A program made the position numbers and the translations under genes. A stretch of DNA of 64,000 bases from Ustulina deusta (Eukaryota; Ascomycota; Sordariomycetes; Xylariales; Xylariaceae): contig JAJNNX010000031.1 in NCBI GenBank assembly GCA_023159155.1, positions 310,001 through 374,000 of the forward strand, written 5' to 3'. The notes beneath the pieces were generated by a model. It made no database searches. It had not been told where the DNA came from and saw only the letters and a list, made by a program, of their open reading frames with translations. Shown here one piece after another: positions 46,007 through 56,461 of this stretch (position 1 is the stretch's first letter; every line of letters starts with the position of its first letter).

Positions 46007-47283
46007 ATGATGGACGGCTACAGCGAGAAGAGCCACTACGATGACGAGCCCGCCGACGGCAACTTCGTGCGCGCCTTCGACGCTTTCCGTAGGAACACCC
46101 TTCCCGCCCGCTCGCTCCCTGCCGTCTGCCCCAAGCCAGCAAGCTAACATTCTGACGCGCCCCTTCCACAGCAAAGGCGAAGCCGCAATACGTGACCCGC
46201 ACCTCGGGCGGCGGGAAATGGACCGTCGCCATGCTCGTCGTGTCCGCCGTCCTCTTCTGGTCCGAGCTCGCGCGGTGGTGGCAGGGCGAGGAGGACCACA
46301 CCTTCAGCGTCGAGAAGGGCGTGGGCCACAGCATGCAGATCAACCTCGACGTGGTCGTGCGCATGGCCTGCAAGGACCTGCACGTGAACGTCCAGGACGC
46401 CGCCGGCGACCGCATCCTCGCCGCCTCGCGGCTCCAGGAGGACGCCACGCTGTGGTCGCACTGGGTCGACAGCAAGGGCATCCACAAGCTCGGCCACGAC
46501 AGCAACGGCCGCGCCGACACGGGCGCCGGGTGGCACGATGAAGGCTTCGGCGAGGCCCACGTCCACGACATCGTCGCCATGGGCCGCAAGAAGGCTCGCT
46601 GGGCCAGGACCCCGCGTCTCAGCCGCGGCGCCCGCCCCGACAGCTGCCGCATCTACGGCTCCCTCGACCTCAACAGAGTCCAGGGCGACTTCCACATCAC
46701 GGCCCGCGGCCACGGCTACGCCGAGATGTTCGCCGAGCACCTGGACCACGGCGGTAAGTAAACCAGACCAAACTGGACAGGAAACCCGCGCTAACAGCAA
46801 CCGTATCCTCCAGCCTTCAACTTCTCCCACGTCATCTCGGAGCTCTCGTTCGGGCCGTACTACCCGTCGCTCGTGAACCCGCTCGACCGCACCATCAACC
46901 TGGCGGACGCGCACTTCCACAAGTTCCAGTATTTCATGTCGGTGGTGCCCACCGTCTACACGGTCGCCGGCGGCAGCGCCGCGACCCGCACCATCTTCAC
47001 CAACCAGTACGCCGTCACGGAGCAGAGCAAGCCCGTCGGCGAGCGCATGGTGCCCGGCCTCTTCTTCAAGTACGACATCGAGCCCATCCTGCTCTCCGTC
47101 GAGGAGCGCCGCGACGGCCTCCTCACCTTCCTCGTCAAGGTCGTCAACGTCCTCTCCGGCGTCCTCGTCGCCGGCCACTGGGGCTTCACCCTCTCCGAGT
47201 GGCTCCGCGAGGCCCTCGGCCGCCGCCGCCGCTCCGGCCGCAGCGAGGGCGTCATCGGCGCCAAGACCAGTTACGATGATTGA
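46007..47283 (+). CDS. erv41: ER-Golgi vesicle protein ERV41 (ERGIC2-like)
   Basis: Exons 46007-46088, 46172-46753 and 46814-47283 join in phase 1 at both introns to give 377 residues. Two membrane segments, at about 44-61 (WTVAMLVVSAVLFW) and near the C-terminus (FLVKVVNVLSGVLVAGHWGF), flank a large luminal domain. This is the topology of ERV41/ERV46 cargo receptors, which cycle in COPII and COPI vesicles. Signatures are HSMQINLDVVVRMACKDLHV, CRIYGSLDLNRVQGDFHITA, FGPYYPSLVNPLDRTINLAD and FFKYDIEPILLSVEERRDGL. The gene is GC-rich at third positions, which creates a 388-codon antisense shadow. The first two codons are both ATG. Its partner ERV46 is not in the window. Confidence 0.92.
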
Positions 47284-48270
47284 TCGATCGATTGATCGGG
47301 ACATCGTCAAGACTCAACTACTACGATATCAAAGAAAGGCATGGACAGGGCTCATTACACAGGAGTTTGGGTTGTTATTGTTTGTTTTTGTCTTTTTGTC
47401 TTTTTTTCCCCTCATATTCTTCTCATGTACCACCCCCCCCTTTTTATTTCATTTTCTTCCCACAATGTCCAATAGATTCATTAGGTTAGGTAGACATGTC
47501 TCTCGCCGTAGCGAATCTTGGAAATCCAGTTGAAGAAGAAGAAACATCGTGCATCATCATATTAATCATGAGCACGTCCCGCCCCCCGTCCCGTCCTATG
47601 AATAATAATAACCTCAGCTCGTTGCCATTGCTATGCGCATTTCATCGAGGTCGGCGGCATCAGTCCGTCTCCAACTATCCTTATTCACACAAGATTGTAG
47701 TCGATATCGTCTTTGCTTCGCTCTTGTTCGCATCCATATGCAGCCATATCTATCCGCTACAGACACCAATAGGCCGGCCGGCTCCAAGTTCGTGGCGGTA
47801 GGTCAAGCAGCTAAGCTTCACATGCCAATATAACACTCAAATCGATCGGTGTCGGTTGGACGGTGTACCTACGGGCAAAGTCAACTAAAATCGCCCGTGT
47901 TTTCGATGCCCCGGGTCCAGAACTCGATGTATGCACGCATGCTTTGCGACGATATAGAAGCCATACCCTACGCCATATACCGTAAATAAAGAGTATGTAT
48001 AATTACCCCTTTTAAACTAAACGCACGAATCTAGTCTTACAACCTCGTATCGTACTCTCCTCAAAACGATGGATCTGTCGTGCCTTGTCTCATGTTGTGT
48101 TCTTGTTCTTGTGCTTCAATACTCGCCATGCTCAGTCGATACCATCGACGACAACTCCTGCAAATACTGCCTTATGCACTATTTTATACTCCCTTTCTCT
48201 CTTTCTTTCTCTCTCTTCCCCCAAGTAATGGCTCTTCTGATCGAGAAGCCCGCCTAGTATAATATTTTTT
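47284..48270. other. Convergent spacer between ERV41 and the DUF2421 gene
   Basis: 3' flanks. CGAT repeats right after the ERV41 stop, then pyrimidine tracts near 47395-47460 and 48190-48225. No gene seen. Confidence 0.5.
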
Positions 48271-51200
48271 CTATTCTAATAACATTGCATCTTCATCCAA
48301 CCGACCGAAAAGGCCTTCTAGTTCCTTCTCGAGGATCTTGAGCTCCTTCGCCACCTGGCCAGTAACCAGGGCATACGCATAAAGCAGCGCGTAATCGGGC
48401 TCCTCGAGTGTGACATTGCCGAGGTTAGGGACCTGGCCCATAGCACCCAACATAGTAGCCGTAACGTTAGCCTTGCCGTTGCTATGCGCTGTGCCCTCTC
48501 CCGACGTCTTATCCATCGATGCGTTGTGCTCTTTCCTGAACCGAAAGATCTTGCCGAGCAACTTGTCTCGTATCACCATAACACTAGGGATGGCGTCCGT
48601 GAGGGGGTATTCTAGCATAATACTTGATGCAAGAACCTCAAACACGTGGCAGATGCGGGCGCAGAGCTGAGCGCGCTCTTCAGCCGTGTGATTTAGGAGT
48701 GCTTTCTCTCCCTCGCTAAGCCGGCCATGTTTCTGCGTTACCAGGCTCATAGCATGGAACGCGTCAAGCACACGCTGTGTTGACGCCATCATGCGGCCGT
48801 ATGTAGCAAAGGGAAAGGGTCCGCGCAGCTCGTACTCGTTATTCGCTGCCGTTCGGAGGGTCTGCAACTGTGTAGCGTATCGTTGCATAGCGGCCTGCTC
48901 GCCGATTTTCATGTAACTAGTAAATGTTGCATCGTTGCGGAGTAGGATAGCCAGTGGTCCTCTCTTCCAAATGAGACCCATCTGTAGATATAACAAGGCC
49001 AGGCCCTCCTTGAATTTTCTGCGAGCTGGCAGACCCCATATGAGGCGACAGACGATGAGGCCCCAGATGATACCGATCGTCACGGCCACGACTCTGTGGA
49101 AAACGATCTCCCTAATCCTCGGATGAATACCGCCCTCGTCATCGTCGTCATCTTCGACGCTTTGAGAAAGCGAATATGCGTATAAAGAAGACACGTTGTA
49201 GCTTAGCAATATGAAGCGACCGAACGCTGGATTACCGCGATCCACCATGATGTAGAAGGCACCAAAGGATATAGCCCAGCCCAAGATAGCCAAGCCCACA
49301 GGGTTACCATCTGCTATCAACCAGTTGATCACAACAAATGCTGCACCCATAACTGTTCCTGTAAAACGAGCCAAACCAGTAGCATTGGATGCCCCCACAG
49401 TCATGGAGCAGACAATCATGAAGGACAGAAGACCCCATTCTCCGCGCCAATGCCTGTAAATTTCCATTGTTTCGGGAATGAACGCGAACATGGCGTAAAG
49501 GGTGGCACCGATACCGACTTTCAATCCGAAGCGAACTGGAACAACATTAGCCAACGAATGGAGCATGTGGACAGATGGACATACTGTCATCTCGCGCGAT
49601 GAAGTTGAGGAACCTCCAAATGAGGGGCGATGTTTTTCGAACAATGATGTCCCACCACCCATCAGTGGGTGCCTTACTCCATCGAAGTGTCTCACGGCGA
49701 TTCGTCATAACCTGAGGCATCCCTCGCGGCAGCTGTGACTGCCTCATGCGTTTGATGGGCTTTATCAACGCTTGACTCTCGAGATCCCCTTCCACTGCCC
49801 TGCGTGATTTCCAGAGAGTCATGATCTTGTTCCAGACCTTCAACCAGCCCCACGTTCGCTTGTCTTGCCCACTGATGTATTTCAACTCTTCGAGGGCGTC
49901 AAGGTACTTCTTCATCTCATCTGCGAAACTGAGGAGACTGAAAGAGAAATGCCCACACGCTGCCGCTACCTCCTCGAAGTCTGCTTGGATGGACTCAGAT
50001 GTTGATCTTACATTCTCAATCGTCTTGTACAGCTCTTCCAGTGCTTTACCTCTCGATTCATTGTATAGACTAACCGCTCCACTCAAGCTATGTTTAAACT
50101 GTTCATTCAATTCGATCGGCGAACCTGGTGTATCAAATGGTGGTTGCTTGAGTATCTCGGCCATTGTGTACACTAATGATTTCATAGATGGCCCGAGAAG
50201 CATTATGAAGAGCTCGAATATCTCCGAAGGTGACCTAGGCGCGAGGTCTGATGAGCTATGATGTAATCCTGGGGAAGAGTCTCTCATCCGGGTCGGGGTA
50301 GACTCGTCCTCTCGATCGCTTCTTTCATCAGGAGCCTCGTGTATGGATGATAGCCGCCCGGATGGGTTCACGTTTTTAAAGGAGGATGAGGACGACCACC
50401 CGAAGACAGGCGAGAATACGTTAGTGTCTGGTGACGGTGGTATGCTGACGGATAATGGTCCGGCGGATATTTCTTTGAGGAGCTCAAACTGAGTGTTAGC
50501 GGCACTCCTCAAGCCACCGATAGATTGAGCAAGGTTTTCCATCGATTTCAGAACTGCCTTGTCGTGGCGGTATATTTGCTCCTGTCCAATTAAGTAATAT
50601 TCATATTTGGATTCCCTCGCGTTCTTGTTCATTAGGTTTAAGGTGGATGTGTATGTAGCCGAAGCATCCGTAAAGTGCTTTGAGGTGAATTCTTCCTCGG
50701 CGCCGCTCAGAAAACCACTTGAGATCATGGACAGCATTTGGCCGAGAGAGATCGAAGCGGTGCGCATCGACTTACGCAGCGCATGTCGAGCCGACACGGG
50801 CCACAGAAGAGCGTTGACGCAGGTCGATATTATAGTTGCCATGAACAATATCTTGAGGTACTGCACGATTTTTTCGGTGGAAAACTCAGCGTTATGGACT
50901 GAGCGCTCCTTTGTGATGATAGTTATAATACCGATTGACGCTATACTGGCACCGACGCTCACTAAAGGGTTGTTGAGCTTCTGCTTGACCCAGCCCACAA
51001 ACCCCAACCCAAAGCCAATGTACAGTATCAGAATCAGAGCATGCGAGAACTTCTCCAGCTCTAGCACGTCGCCAAACAACACCGAGGTAGCCATGGAGCA
51101 AATTCCTATAAGCATGGCATAGCAGACAGCTATGATAGCAATCGTTACGGCCTCGATCTGCGAGCCGGCTGTTCTCGCGGGATGGAAATACGTCACAATG

Positions 51201-51812
51201 GTGGCCACGATGTGTTTACCGTCCATCGGTCCCAGGAAGCTTGCGGCGGGGTGCCAGAAGGTGCCCAGACTAGCCAACAAGTAAGCAATAGAGCACTTGA
51301 TAGTCCCCCTACCATTTGGAGAGTTCAACCACGCCCACAACCGGTTGGCGGAGACGACCAAGTTATGGCGTGCGTTGCGAGCCTTGTCGCATAGGGTTTC
51401 GCCGTCGGCGAGGGAGCGTAGCTGGTCATCGTCGCCGGGGCCGTCGCCGCGGGCGTCGTAGCTGGGGTTCCGGAGGGTGAATTCGCGTCTCGTTCGTTCG
51501 CCCGTGCCAGGGATGATCCAAGTCCCATTGCGCATCTTCTGTCGTGACGGAGGCATCGCGTTAGCACAGCAGGCTCCTCGAATGCTTGCCAGGTCGGCAG
51601 GGGCACAGCGGAAGGACAGAGGAGATGGGGGGAAATGCAGCCGTGGGCCACGACGGCCGAGAGCGACGGTGCTTGATAAAGGGTCCCATCGAGTTCAAAT
51701 TGGTATGGAGACTTACGCCACGGACGGCCCTCCTCGTCCTGCGCGGCGATGTGGGTATGGATGTGCCCATCGTCATAGCGGCGCCAGGGGCACTGCTGGG
51801 GCCGCCGTCCAT
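48271..51812 (-). CDS. Large membrane protein of the DUF2421/aromatic-acid-exporter-like (FUSC/BRE4) group
   Basis: Exons 51812-51717, 51538-49585 and 49535-48271 join in phases 0 and 1 to give 1,104 residues. There are two hydrophobic bundles. The first (about 80-270) includes IKCSIAYLLASLGTFWHPAA, AVTIAIIAVCYAMLIGICSM and ALILILYIGFGLGFVGWVKQ. The second, after the last intron, has IRFGLKVGIGATLYAMFAFI, LSFMIVCSMTVGASN and VVAVTIGIIWGLIVCRLIWG. A long cytosolic linker (about 300-640) includes a Ser-rich stretch. A C-terminal helical region (DUF2421-like) ends at RLDEDAMLLE. Related yeast BRE4 affects brefeldin A sensitivity; bacterial FUSC proteins export aromatic acids. The transport substrate is unknown. 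An alternative start at 51556, inside intron 1, would give a slightly shorter N-terminus. I prefer the spliced form because its donor and acceptor are good. Confidence 0.85.
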
Positions 51813-52665
51813 CTCTGCTGCCGTTGCGTCCAACCGCCTTTTCCTCTGCTTACGGGCTGCTTCCTAAAGGCGCGCTCTCGGTATGGGCATCAGCATCATT
51901 CCCCAGTATCTAGCCGGCCTGCTAGATGCGTAGAGCCAGGGAGTTGAAAGCAAGACGAGAACGAGGCAGGGATGAGCTGGGGTGGATCTCTGGATTGTTG
52001 GGTTTGAAATAGTTGGACGAGGTACCATTGGCGTGGTGTGCACACCGGATCCCGGCGCGAAGGAGAGCACAGGGCGACCGACCAGGCCAGACAAAACTAG
52101 GCAGGGTCGCGACATTCGCAGTGCGTATTGGACGGGCATTGTCAGGTGCCTAACTGCCTACAGGGGGTTGCAGGGTGCGTAGATGGCATACATTAGTGTA
52201 CCGAGTGTGCGCTGTGGAGAGAGTCCAGCCGCTGTGCCTGCCCCCCACTGCCGTCATTCTGCGTCTCGAGTGCGCCAGGCGCCTAATGCAGGTGATCATG
52301 GGCTGCCGGCTTAGTACATCTGTACCCTCCTCCGTACATGCTTGTCTAACCGGACTCAGGTAGCCAGTCCTTGAACCTTATCGCCAACATGAATCACTTG
52401 ATGCTGTAGTATTATCTCCGTGCAAGACCTCTAGAGCGAGAAACCGGGCTTGAATGCTAAAAGTGACGCAGCAAGCCAGAGGATATCGTCCTATTAGATA
52501 CGTTAGGTGCTTCCAGCTAACCAGGTAATTCCAACGCCGATTGCACGCGCCAGCATAAGGAATTCCGCGACCATATATCCCTTGCCTTGCCTCCCCTCCC
52601 CCTCCCCCTCCCCCTTCCCCATCCACAGCGACTCGCCCCGGCCCTACACCCAAACGGAGCCGAAG
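51813..52665. other. Divergent spacer
   Basis: Promoter region for the DUF2421-type gene and the downstream acidic protein. A C/T-rich tract (52590-52620) precedes the latter. No gene seen. Confidence 0.5.
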
Positions 52666-53394
52666 ATGGCGAATCTCCCCTCGCAGCACCCCGACCTCGC
52701 CCTCCACCTGACCGACAGCGCCCTAACGCCACTCATCACATCCGCGCGCACCCCCCACCACCTGGACTTCCTCACAGCCCTCTCGCACACGGCCCTGGAC
52801 GCCCACGAGTCGGCCCAACGACTGGGCCTCGGCACGCCGCAGCGGATAATGGTAGAGCACGGGGACGGGCCGGTTCTTCTGCAGACATTCCTCAGTCCGC
52901 ACCCGACGAGGGCACCATTCCGCGACGGCCACGCGCCTAGGCGCTCCGACACCCCCACCGCCGATACCACAAACACAGACACCCGAGATTCGCGCGCCCC
53001 AGCCCGACAACGTCAACACCAAGGCGCCCTCGCTCTCGCAGCCGAAAACCGCGGTGCCGCACCGGCATCTACCACAGAGGCGCATCTCCGCGGCGGCGCA
53101 TCCCACCCCGACGACGACGAAGAGCACGGCCACCCATTATACCCGGGCGACAATCCAGACATCGACGACGATGACGACGACGACGATGAGGATCCAAATG
53201 CTCCGCCCATGCTAGTCGGCCTCGTAGTAGCCGCGAGTTCGGACGAGGCTCTGGAGGTGCGCCGGGCAGCCGCGAGGCTAGAACGTGTTGGCCGCGAAAT
53301 ACAGGGACGGTGGTCCGAGTTGCAGGGCCTGAGCCCAGCTCCTCGGGGCCCGAGGAGAATGGACGAGCCGCAAGGAGATGCTACTGGGGACTAA
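52666..53394 (+). CDS. Unrecognised acidic protein, 242 residues
   Basis: A single uninterrupted frame from ATG 52666, preceded by a C/T-rich leader as in many fungal genes. The N-terminal 75 residues look like a folded domain (LALHLTDSALTPLITSARTP, LGLGTPQRIMVEHGDGPVLL). The middle is disordered and Arg/Ala-rich. Then comes a run of eleven acidic residues (about 170-180), followed by a Leu/Val strand-like segment (PPMLVGLVVAASSDEALEVR) and an Arg-rich helix. There are no signal peptide, membrane segment or catalytic motif. I do not recognise the family. The structured N-terminus and strong G/C at third codon positions argue for a real gene. It is divergent from the DUF2421 gene and convergent with transketolase. 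Confidence 0.6.
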   Translation: MANLPSQHPDLALHLTDSALTPLITSARTPHHLDFLTALSHTALDAHESAQRLGLGTPQRIMVEHGDGPVLLQTFLSPHPTRAPFRDGHAPRRSDTPTADTTNTDTRDSRAPARQRQHQGALALAAENRGAAPASTTEAHLRGGASHPDDDEEHGHPLYPGDNPDIDDDDDDDDEDPNAPPMLVGLVVAASSDEALEVRRAAARLERVGREIQGRWSELQGLSPAPRGPRRMDEPQGDATGD

Positions 53395-54025
53395 GCAGAT
53401 GGGCTGTGTCTGAGACCAGGATTTTTTTTCTTGGTGACGCGAGGCTCGACCGAACAGGAGCAAAGCGGCCCGGCAGATCTGGTACCTTTGGCATCGAGCT
53501 CGATTGTAGAGGAAATAGGCGAGGACGAGGAGAGCCAAGAGAAGACTCCCATCTAGTCCACCTATCCTCCATCCGCAAGGTCAGGGATCCTCCGATATGT
53601 ATGCTTAGATCGTCGCTACAAAGCGTGATCGTTTGGTCAACCTCAAGTCAGAATGTTCGACGTAAAGTTGTTCATCATACCTACGATAACGGGGCCAGTC
53701 TGAGAGGATAGCTGAGCCCAATCAATTCCTCATCGCCACCGCCCACGCGAAGGTAGTACTTGCCCAGTGTGATACTACACTGGTGGTTGGAAGTATACTA
53801 CGCATATATACAGACACGTTGTTCTTCCAACGTTTCTGTCAAGGCATGGAAACATGGCACACCGGTTTACAATGATAAGAAGTCTTATACCCTTCACTGG
53901 GGAATTCTCACAGATTTGCCTGGTTCAATTTTTAATTTTAGTTGCCGTCTATAAATCCGTGCTTGTACTTATGTGTGTTATCATAATAATGCATCACATC
54001 TGGTATGATCACTCCTCCTTCACAC
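53395..54025. other. Convergent spacer upstream of the transketolase 3' end
   Basis: 3' flanks only. Short antiparallel frames without domains. Confidence 0.5.
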
Positions 54026-56461
54026 TTAAATGATCTGCTGGAATGCGCGGTTGATAGGCGAGCGGACGTTGGGCACGTCCTTCCAGAAATCAATAGTGGC
54101 GATGGCACGCTTAGAGACACCCTCGGGGGTGAATTCGAACTTCTGTTCTCAAGTGTTAGCATCCAGACCTTGAAAGATTGGAATGTCTCAAACTTGCCTT
54201 GTAGACATCCTTGTAGGCACCAGAAGCACCAAACCGGTTCAAGCCAAATTGCTCGTGTGTATACCGCTCCCAGCCCATTGTGCTCATGACCTCAACGGAT
54301 AGAGATGGGATGCCGTCAGGGAGAACGCTGAGTCTGTATTCCTTGGATTGCACATCGAAGACCTCAAAGCAAGGAATGGAGACAACACGAGCTTTGATGA
54401 TGTGCTTCTCAGCCAAGTATTTAACGGCGTCGATGCAGATACAGACTTCGGATCCGGTCGACACGAGGGTGATCTGGGCACCCTCAACCTCGTGAGATAC
54501 ATAACCGCCTTTGATGGCCTTCTCGATCGTCGAGCCTTCCAACTGAGGCAGGTTCTGTCGCGAGAGAGCAATGATGCTCGGTGTGTGTTTCGAGGTCAAA
54601 GCGACATAGTATGCAGCCGATGTCTCGTTACCGTCGGCAGGGCGCCAGACCATTGTGTTGGGCAGTGCGCGGAAGTGGGCCAGGGTCTCAATAGGCTGGT
54701 GGGTAGGTCCATCCTCGCCTAGACCAATAGAGTCGTGGGTAGCAACCCAGATCAAACGCTCCTGAGCTAAAGCGGATAAACGAACGGCACCGGCGGCGTA
54801 AGAGACAAAGTTCAAGAAGGTACCTCCGAAGGGGAGAAGGGTACCGTAAGCAGCGATACCGTTCATGATAGCGCCCATAGCATGCTCACGCACACCGTAG
54901 CGAATGTAGCGACCAGCATAAGTGCCTAGGCCAGTCGAGGGCGGCTGGAAGTCATTAGCACTCTTCCACCGGGTCAGGTTGGAGCCAGTCAAGTCAGCAG
55001 ATCCACCGATGAGCTCGGGAAGAACACCCTCAATCTTGGAGAGGACAGTCTCAGAGAGCTTTCTCGATGCGATCGCGGGGTCCTTAGGGGTGTAAACAGG
55101 GAGATGCTTCTCCCATCCCTCTGGGAGGTCCCTCTTTAGACGACGGGTGAGGTCGTCGGCCTCAGCCTTGTACTTGCCGGCATAGCCGGCAAACAGTTTG
55201 TTCCACTCCTCTTCGGCGGCAGCACCCTCAGCAGAGTGCTTGTGGTATAGGTCGTAAACTTCCTGAGGAACGACGAAGCTTTCCTCCGGGTTAAAGCCGA
55301 ATTTCGACTTGAGTTGCTTAATGTCATCAGCCTTGAGGGCTGAACCGTGCACGCTGTGGGTGCCTTGGTGCAGTGAACCGAAACCAATGGTGGTCTTCAG
55401 CTTGATTAGTGTAGGTTTGTCCTTCACAGACTGAGCTTCCCGAATGACCTTCTCTATGCCCTCGAGGTCATTATCGCCATCGTCGACGACAAGAACTTGC
55501 CAGCCATAGGCTTCATATCGCTTCGCGACGTCCTCGGTGAATGCAACGTTAGTGTCACCATCAATGGTGATATGGTTGTCATCCCAGATAGCGATCAGGT
55601 TGCCGAGCTGCAAGTGCCCAGCTAGGGAGCAAGCCTCGGAAGAAATACCCTCCATTAGGCAACCATCACCCAGAAAACAATATGTGTAGTTGTTGATGAT
55701 CTTGTAGCCATCCTTGTTGAAGTTGGCAGCGGTCTGGGCCTCAGCTATGGCAAGACCGACAGCATTCGAGATACCTTGGCCAAGGGGCCCGGTGGTGACC
55801 TCAACACCGGGGGTATCGTGGGACTCGGGGTGACCGGCAGTTATGCTGTCAATTGTCTGTGGTTTCGGTTAATATCTGCTCTACTTACCTCGACTGAACG
55901 GCTGGAGATACGTACTCGGAAGGCCTTGATATCATCTAAAGAGACAGCATAACCGAATAGGTGGAGGAGAGCATACTGAAGCATGCAACCGTGACCGTTC
56001 CTGTGCAAATCGTCAGCTGCGTCACGGAGGGGACCAGATATCAAATAGATAGCGGTGGCTTACGAGAGGACAAATCGATCGCGGTTAACCCAATCGGGGT
56101 TCTTAGGGTTGAATTTCATGAACTTGTTGAAAAGGACGTGAGCAACAGGTGCCATGCCCCTAGAGCTGTGTAAGCCATGTTGACAATGCAGATATTATCG
56201 AGTGGGGGCTCACATGGGCGCACCCGGGTGGCCCGAGTTGGCATGGGCAGTAGCATCAACCTATCCATATCAATGATGTCAGTCGGGCTTCAAATCTGTG
56301 TCAGGGAAGGAGAATTTGCGGGAAAATTGAGCTCTGGCCGGCTTCGCGATCGCGGGGCAGCAAGCAAAAGAGCAGCAACCGAAGCAGAGCGGGGGCGGGG
56401 TTCTTACCGCAAGGATGCGGATGGTGTTAATAGCAAGCCGATCTGTGTCGGTGTACCCCAT
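54026..56461 (-). CDS. Transketolase
   Basis: Thiamine-diphosphate enzyme of the non-oxidative pentose phosphate pathway, cytosolic. Exons 56461-56408, 56260-56214, 56159-56064, 56000-55916, 55856-54198 and 54142-54026 join in agreeing phases to give 685 residues, the usual size. Landmarks in order are [58 protein letters not shown] and [16 protein letters not shown]. The TPP/metal motif GDGCLMEG (from about 157) and [10 protein letters not shown] come next, then [47 protein letters not shown] and the end [11 protein letters not shown]. Introns are clustered at the 5' end. The last intron begins GC (AAG then GCAAGT), a GC-AG type. A GT alternative nine bases upstream would delete three conserved residues. 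Confidence 0.96.

Noticed and set aside
46144..47310. 388-codon minus-strand frame with Ala/Gly/Glu-rich translation
   Set aside because: It is the antisense shadow of the G/C-rich third positions of ERV41; the plus strand gives a spliced, recognisable protein.
51539..51556. ATG at 51556 as the start of the DUF2421-type gene
   Set aside because: It lies at the end of a good intron (gtaagt donor, cgacag acceptor) with an in-frame upstream exon; kept only as an alternative.
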